A DNA stretch of 64,000 nucleotides, taken from NCBI GenBank assembly GCA_950097015.1, contig CATNEN010000025.1, positions 4,565,001 to 4,629,000 on the forward strand, read 5' to 3'. The stretch is from Macrostomum hystrix. Taxonomy: Eukaryota; Platyhelminthes; Macrostomidae. Of this stretch, positions 58,604 to 64,000 are shown piece after piece. The position numbers were made by a program, and so were the translations under genes. The notes under the pieces were generated by a model. The model did not search any database. It saw only the letters and a program-made list of their open reading frames with translations, and was not told the DNA's origin. Numbering within the stretch: position 1 is the first letter of the stretch; each line of letters opens with the position of its first letter.

Positions 58604-59655
58604 ATAGTCAAGGCTAAAGAGTCAAGGGTAGAGAGGTAGAGAGAGTCAAGGGTAGAGAGAGTCAAGGGTAGAGAGAGTCAAGGGTAGAGAGAGTCAAGGG
58701 TAGAGAGAGTCAAGGGTAGAGAGAGTCAAAGGTAGTGAGAGTCAAGGGTAGAGAGAGTCAAGGGTAGAGAGAGTCAAGGGTAGAGAGATTCAAGGGTAGA
58801 GAGAGTCAAGGGTAGAGAGATTCAAAGGTAGTGAGAGTCAAGGGTAGAGAGAGTCAAGGTTAGAGAGAGTCAAGGGTAGAGAGAGTCAAGGGTAGAGAGG
58901 TAGAGAGAGTCAAGGGTAGAGAGAGTCAAGGGTAGAGAGAGTCAAAGGTAGTGAGAGTCAAGGGTAGAGAGAGTCAAGGTTAGAGAGAGTCAAGGGTAGA
59001 GAGAGTCAAGGGTAGAGAGAGTCAAGGGTAGAGAGAGTCAAGGGTAGAGAGAGTCAAGGGTAGAGAGAGTCAAGGGTAGAGAGAGTCAAGGGTAGAGAGA
59101 GTCAAGGGTAGAGAGAGTCAAAGGTAGAGAGAGTCAAGGGTAGAGAGAGTCAAAGGTAGAGAGAGTCAAGGGTAGAGAGAGTCAAGGGTAGAGAGAGTCA
59201 AGGGTAGAGAGAGTCAAGGGTAGAGAGAGTCAAGGGTAGAGAGAGTCAAAGGTAGAGAGAGTCAAGGGTAGAGAGGTAGAGAGAGTCAAGGGTAGAGAGA
59301 GTCAAGGTTAGAGAGAGTCAAGGGTAGAGAGGTAGAGAGAGTCAAGGGTAGAGAGAGTCAAGGGTAGAGAGAGTCAAGGGTAGAGAGAGTCAAGGGTAGA
59401 GAGAGTCAAGGGTAGAGAGAGTCAAGGGTAGAGAGTCAAGGGTAGAGAGAGTCAAAGGTAGAGAGAGTCAAGGGTAGAGAGAGTCAAAGGTAGAGAGAGT
59501 CAAGGGTAGAGAGAGTCAAGGGTAGAGAGAGTCAAGGGTAGAGAGAGTCAAGGGTAGAGAGAGTCAAGGGTAGAGAGAGTCAAGGGTAGAGAGAGTCAAG
59601 GGTAGAGAGAGTCAAGGGTAGAGAGAGTCAAGGGTAGCGAGTCAAGGGTAGTGTT
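58604..59655. repeat. Minisatellite, 16-bp unit, upstream of the innexin gene
   Basis: About 65 units of GTCAAGGGTAGAGAGA with a few base changes and truncated units (GGTAGAGAG). Its unit is the reverse complement, but for one base, of the array in the innexin intron. Confidence 0.97.
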
Positions 59656-60000
59656 GATGGTAGAGGCTTTTTTTAATATTTTAGTCTGTGAAGCAGTGCT
59701 GGCACAGAGTTTGTGTGAAAGGCGCAGAGTGGCATGACGTGTAGCAGATCTAATCGCATAATAATGAACCCGCTGTCAAGACAATCGATAAAAAGCCATT
59801 TCCATAGTTTCCAGTCCCGCGCCAGTTGCAGCATCAGTTGCAACAAGATAGGAAACTTTGGGCATTGTTAACATGTTTATATTCATCTTAGCTAATGCCA
59901 GTAAGCCTCTGGGGTCAAAAGTTTCTACTTTTTCAACCAATGTAAACAGCTTCTTTTATTTGGTAGATACTTGTAGGTTTAATTATTGAGGGGAGGTGGT

Positions 60001-60300
60001 AGGTGGCAGAGCGGTTAACGCGTTTGCCTCTCGCACCATGGTCCCTCCGCGGCGAGGCGACATTTACTTGGGGCGCAGCCGCGGAGAGAAGGCTTTGGTG
60101 CTTGTCATGCAATTTACGCCCTTGAGGGCCAAACTCCAAGGCACAGTGAGAGTGTACACTGCCTGACAATCAGGCCAGATGTACACACCTGTGTGAGCGT
60201 AGGCCTGTGTACGTGTGTGCTCAGGAGTCAGCGGAACGTGCTCCTCGCTAGCGGCGGGTCTAGTGCCAACAAACTGCGCCATTGCCCCAGCCCTTCTGAA
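60001..60300 (+). mobile_element. tRNA-derived SINE (family A), upstream of the innexin gene
   Basis: The head GGCAGAGCGGTTAACGCG is followed by a damaged B-box region and the family body; its end has a T-rich TTTTATTATT tail. Confidence 0.85.
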
Positions 60301-60323
60301 ATGATTTTTAGTTTTATTATTAA

Positions 60324-60412
60324 GGGATTAAGTAAGAGAGCGGTTTAACGCGTCTGCCTCTCGCATCAAGGTACCTGAGCTCGAATCCGCGGCAGCCGCA
60401 GAGAGAAGGCTA
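60324..60412 (+). mobile_element. SINE head fragment (family A-like)
   Basis: AGAGCGGTTTAACGCG and B-box GAGCTCGAATCCGCGGC are at head spacing, then the family body is lost after about 90 bases. It lies 24 bases beyond the preceding copy in the same orientation. Confidence 0.7.
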
Positions 60413-60751
60413 CAGTTGGGTGCTAAAGGGCCGCCCAGTTAGTGCCCGTGAGGACAGATTGGATGGAGCTTGCTAGTTAACGAGCGTAACTGTTGCCGCA
60501 GCAGTCAGGTCAGCCTCAGGGAGAGAGGTAGAGGGCGAGCGCGCAAAACCCAATTCACACCGGATTTCCGTTAAAGAACCAGCGTTATAAAGTCGGACCA
60601 AAAAACTGCTATAGACCATCACAGGTTTTCTGCACAATCAGTGCTTCGCTTATTCTTATTTACTATTTTGGTAAGTGAAACAGTTTTGTAATCCTCTTGG
60701 CACTTATTAATGAGACTGTGGTGGGTGCAGTTTTCAACACTCTGATTTCAG
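60413..60751. other. Spacer upstream of the innexin start
   Basis: No core promoter was recognised. A TGATTTCAG acceptor ends at 60751, 48 bases before the ATG, so the mRNA leader is probably spliced there. Confidence 0.4.
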
Positions 60752-60799
60752 TGAGCAAGCCGGCGAACCTTATCAAAGGTTCCCTGAAGCCAAGCAAAA

Positions 60800-63700
60800 A
60801 TGGTTGGCTCCGATCTCATCGACATGTTCACAAAGTTCAAGGTCACTACTTACGTCGGCCTTGAAGACTTTGTTGACAAATTAAACTTTCTATTCACTTG
60901 CTCCTTCCTGATGCTATGCTGCACTGTGGTGACGGTCAAGACCTACATCATGTCGCCGCTCTCCTGCTACATAGCCACTCCCGTGTCCGGTTCAGGCAAT
61001 ATGGACTATGTGAGCGCCTGGTGCTGGGCTGAGGGCACCTACGCTATGGATGTGCGCGACATGGACGGTCTGAATGTGCACAACCTACCCAATATCGCGC
61101 ACCAGAAGATTCACTACTACCAATGGGTGCCATTTGTGCTGGGTGAGTTGGTCCTCAAAAAGTAGGGCTTTAAAACTTAACAAGCTCACGCCAGTCACGT
61201 GCGGAGAGATAGCAAAACTTAGAAATGAATTAGACCAAATGTACTGCGTGTACAACTTTCAGTCCATTGCAGTTCCACTGAGCACAAACTCACACTGCTA
61301 TGTCCACTCGCCCAGACTTTCTCATCGTCAGGTAGTGTACATTTTGGCTTTCTACCCTGGCCCCTCTCTACCCTTGACCCTCACTACCCTTGACCCTCAC
61401 TACCCTTGCCCCTCTCTACCCTTGCCCGTCTCTACCCTTGACCCTCACTACCCTTGCCCCTCTCTACCCTTGCCCGTCTCTACCCTTGACCCTCACTACC
61501 CTGGCCCCTCTCTACCCTTGACCCTCACTACCCTTGACCCTCACTACCCTTGCCCCTCTCTACCCTTGCCCGTCTCTACCCTTGACCCTCACTACCCTTG
61601 CCCCTCTCTACCCTTGCCTCTCTCTACCCTTGACCCTCACTACCCTTGCCCCTCTCTACCCTTGACCCTCTCTACCCTTGCCCCTCTCTACCCTTGACCC
61701 TCACTACCCTTGCCCCTCTCTACCCTTGCCCCTCTCTACCCTTGACCCTCACTACCCTTGCCCCTCTCTACCCTTGACCCTCTCTACCCTTGCCCCTCTC
61801 TACCCTTGCCTCTCTCTACCCTTGACCCTCACTACCCTTGCCCCTCTCTACCCTTGCCCCTCTCTACCCTTGACCCTCACTACCCTTGACCCTCTCTACC
61901 CTTGCCCCTCTCTACCCTTGACCCTCACTACCCTTGCCCCTCTCTACCCTTGCCCCTCTCTACCCTTGACCCTCACTACCCTTGCCCCTCTCTACCCTTG
62001 ACCCTCTCTACCCTTGCCCCTCTCTACCCTTGACCCTCACTACCCTTGCCCCTCTCTACCCTTGACCCTCACTACCCTTGCCCCTCTCTACCCTTGCCCC
62101 TCTCTACCCTTGACCCTCACTACCCTTACCCCTCTCTACCCTTGCCCGTCTCTACCCTTGCCCCTCCACCCTTGATCCTCTCTACCCTTGCCCCTCTCTA
62201 CCCTTGCTTCTCTCTACCCTTGATCCTCTCTACCCTTGCCCCTCTCTACCCTTGACCCTCACTACCCTTGATCCTCTCTACCCTTGCCCCTCTCTACCCT
62301 TGACCCTCACTACCCTTGCCCCTCTCTACCCTTGCTTCTCTCTACCCTTGATCCTCTCTACCCTTGCCCCTCTCTACCCTTGACCCTCACTACCCTTGAT
62401 CCTCTCTACCCTTGCCCCTCTCTACCCTTGACCCTCACTACCCTTGCCCCTCTCTACCCTTGCTTCTCTCTACCCTTGCCCCTCTCTACCCTTGCCCCTC
62501 ACTACCCTTGCCCCTCCACCCTTTCTTCGGCCCACACGGGTATAAATTTTGAATTCGAACTCCTGACGCTCTCTCTCTCTCTAGAGGTCGGAGCTCTATC
62601 CAATGGGCTTACAAGCAAACTCTCTTGACTAGATGGCTGAAGAATGCTTGAGAAAGGTGGCTGTTACACTTTAGATTTTTTAAACACGCATATAACGCCA
62701 TGGAAACACACTTAAGGTCTCCAGTGCTGCCTGTTCTACATGCCCCGGGTGGTTTGGCAGTTCTTCAGTCACAACTGCGCCGGCACAGACTTGGAGTACA
62801 TCATCTCCCTGTCCAACGATGCCGTACACTCGGATCCGGAGAAGAGCAAAAAGCTGGTGGACTACATCACCAAGAGCCTGGAGGGCGTGTTCTACCAGCA
62901 CAGAGAGTACAGGACCAGCGGAGTGACCGTGCTCAAACGCCAACTCCACCGCGCTTTTACCTTCCTGCTGCCTAGCAAGAGGCTGGGCACCAAACTGGTG
63001 AACTTCTACATCGTCGTGAAGGTGCTGTACGCCCTGAACTCCATCAGCCAGCTGTACCTGATGCATAGCTTCCTGCGCATGCCGGGACAGTACCCCTTCT
63101 TCGGCTATGACCTGTTGCGCAATCTCAGCCGCGGCCTTGACTGGCAGAACACGCGAATCTTCCCGCGCATCGGCGGCTGCGGCATGTTGCTAAAAATAGC
63201 CGGCGCCACCCACTGGCAAATCGCCCAGTGCGCCCTGCCAGTCAACATGCTGAACGAGAAGCTGTACATCTTCCTGTGGTTCTGGATCTTCGGTCTGTCC
63301 GTGCTCAACTGTCTGAGCATCCTGCGCTGGACCATTCGCATCGCCATGGTCAAACGGCAGTACAAATTCGTGAAGAAGTTCCTCCGTCTCAATGGCGTCT
63401 TTAAGCGCGAGTCCGGCGATTGCATCGGGCTCAAGAAGGCCATCAGGCAGTTCTGCAAGGCCTTCCTCCGTCAGGACGGCATCTTCATCCTGAAGATGAT
63501 CTCAATCAACACTGGAGACGTCATCTGCTCTAAGATCATCAACCGGCTGTGGGAGACCTACAAGAAAAAGTACATCGAGCACGACTTTCGCAACGACGCC
63601 GACTTTGAGCACATTCGAGACCTCCCTGCCGCGGCCGCGGCTGAATTAGCGCTAGTTGGCGGAGGCGGTCCTAAAGACCCCGGAGCTTCGCCGTTGAAGC

Positions 63701-63885
63701 TGCCGGCATCGCTGACGCCGATCGGCTTCGTCGACGATGGCAATCGGCCGCTGCTCCACTCCGGCTCGCCAAGTCCGCAACCGTCCAAGCCTCCGTCACT
63801 GCCCCAGCGCTACCCGATGGTCAATGGCAACAAGCCGGGGAACTTCCGTTCGCCGAATGTCTACGCGGAAGAAATGAGGAAATGA
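60800..63885 (+). CDS. Innexin (gap-junction channel protein), two exons, about 503 aa
   Basis: Exons 60800-61142 and 62717-63885 join in phase 1 (GTGAGT donor, CTTAAG acceptor), restoring the signature YYQWVPFVLGLQ. Innexins are four-pass membrane proteins forming invertebrate gap junctions and hemichannels. M1 is about residues 30-50. The first outer loop has the conserved cysteines 56 and 75 (PLSC...WCW). M2 runs across the exon junction (about 108-130). The second outer loop starts at FPRIGGCG, has its other cysteine in AQCALPVNMLNEK, and leads into M4 (YIFLWFWIFG). The tail after EHDF is about 100 residues, Ala/Gly/Pro/Ser-rich, without a known motif. Length is at the long end for innexins. 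Junction placement at GT/AG is unambiguous in phase. Confidence 0.96.
61245..61345 (-). mobile_element. Composite SINE fragment, innexin intron
   Basis: The left part is a family B piece (ACAACTTTCAGTCCATTG); the right part, CTTTCTCATCGTCAGGTAGT, is an antisense piece of family A. The minisatellite starts immediately after it. Confidence 0.5.
61346..62522. repeat. Minisatellite, 16-bp unit, innexin intron
   Basis: About 73 units of TACCCTTGACCCTCAC and TACCCTTGCCCCTCTC with further variants in recurring blocks. It occupies three quarters of the intron. The variant TACCCTTGACCCTCTC is the inverse of the upstream 16-bp array but for one base. Confidence 0.97.
62538..62625 (-). mobile_element. 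tRNA-like repeat head, innexin intron
   Basis: On the minus strand an A-box-like AAGCCCATTGGATAGAGCTC is followed about 40 bases later by B-box-like GGAGTTCGAATTC; a CT-dinucleotide run lies between. It is probably a SINE head, since no tRNA fold closes. Confidence 0.45.
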
Positions 63886-64000
63886 GAAAACGAGGACGGA
63901 AGAATATTGGCCGGGGTGGGACGAGTCTGTTAAAGACTCAGATAAGCGAACCTTGAGCTAAAAGTTTTTTCGTGGCCTTTTTAACCAATTTTAATTATTG
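63886..64000 (+). other. 3' flank of the innexin gene
   Basis: No canonical AATAAA is seen before the window ends. Confidence 0.4.

Overview
The window is metazoan nuclear DNA: five spliced protein-coding genes of animal families (WNK kinase, CUB/LDLa receptor, nicotinic acetylcholine receptor alpha subunit, FkbM methyltransferase, innexin) with GC-rich exons in AT-richer, extremely repeat-rich DNA. An innexin plus a Cys-loop receptor rules out bacteria, fungi and plants. The style of the genes and the splice acceptors just upstream of every start codon fit a spiralian, perhaps a free-living flatworm, but I cannot prove the species.

Layout. 1-4300: a 2.06 kb non-coding block present as two nearly identical tandem copies. 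5.3-17.5 kb: a seven-exon WNK-type kinase gene on the minus strand; six of its seven intron or 3' flank intervals hold their own minisatellite, and the seventh holds a SINE. 17.5-35.4 kb: a gene-poor stretch with a hAT-type DNA element with 8-bp target duplication, a small hAT-like MITE, nested tRNA-derived SINEs, a decayed ORF, a retroelement fragment and two large minisatellites. 35.5-38.0 kb (+): a two-exon type I membrane protein with a CUB-like region, one LDLa domain and a long cytoplasmic tail. 39.3-52.7 kb (+): a complete seven-exon nAChR alpha subunit gene. 54.8-56.3 kb (-): a two-exon FkbM-family methyltransferase. 60.8-63.9 kb (+): a two-exon innexin.

I joined the exons by hand using GT/AG sites and reading phase; all five models keep an open frame across every junction (about 1261, 637, 579, 365 and 503 residues). 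The genes do not form an operon. The CUB/LDLa receptor and the nAChR lie 1.3 kb apart in the same orientation, which is suggestive because CUB/LDLa proteins act as receptor-clustering auxiliaries in other animals; that link is inference.

The most striking property is architectural: almost every intron and several 3' flanks are filled by a private minisatellite with its own unit of 5 to 42 bp, often starting or ending within tens of bases of a splice site or stop codon. Two of these arrays share the same 16-bp unit in opposite orientation around innexin exon 1.
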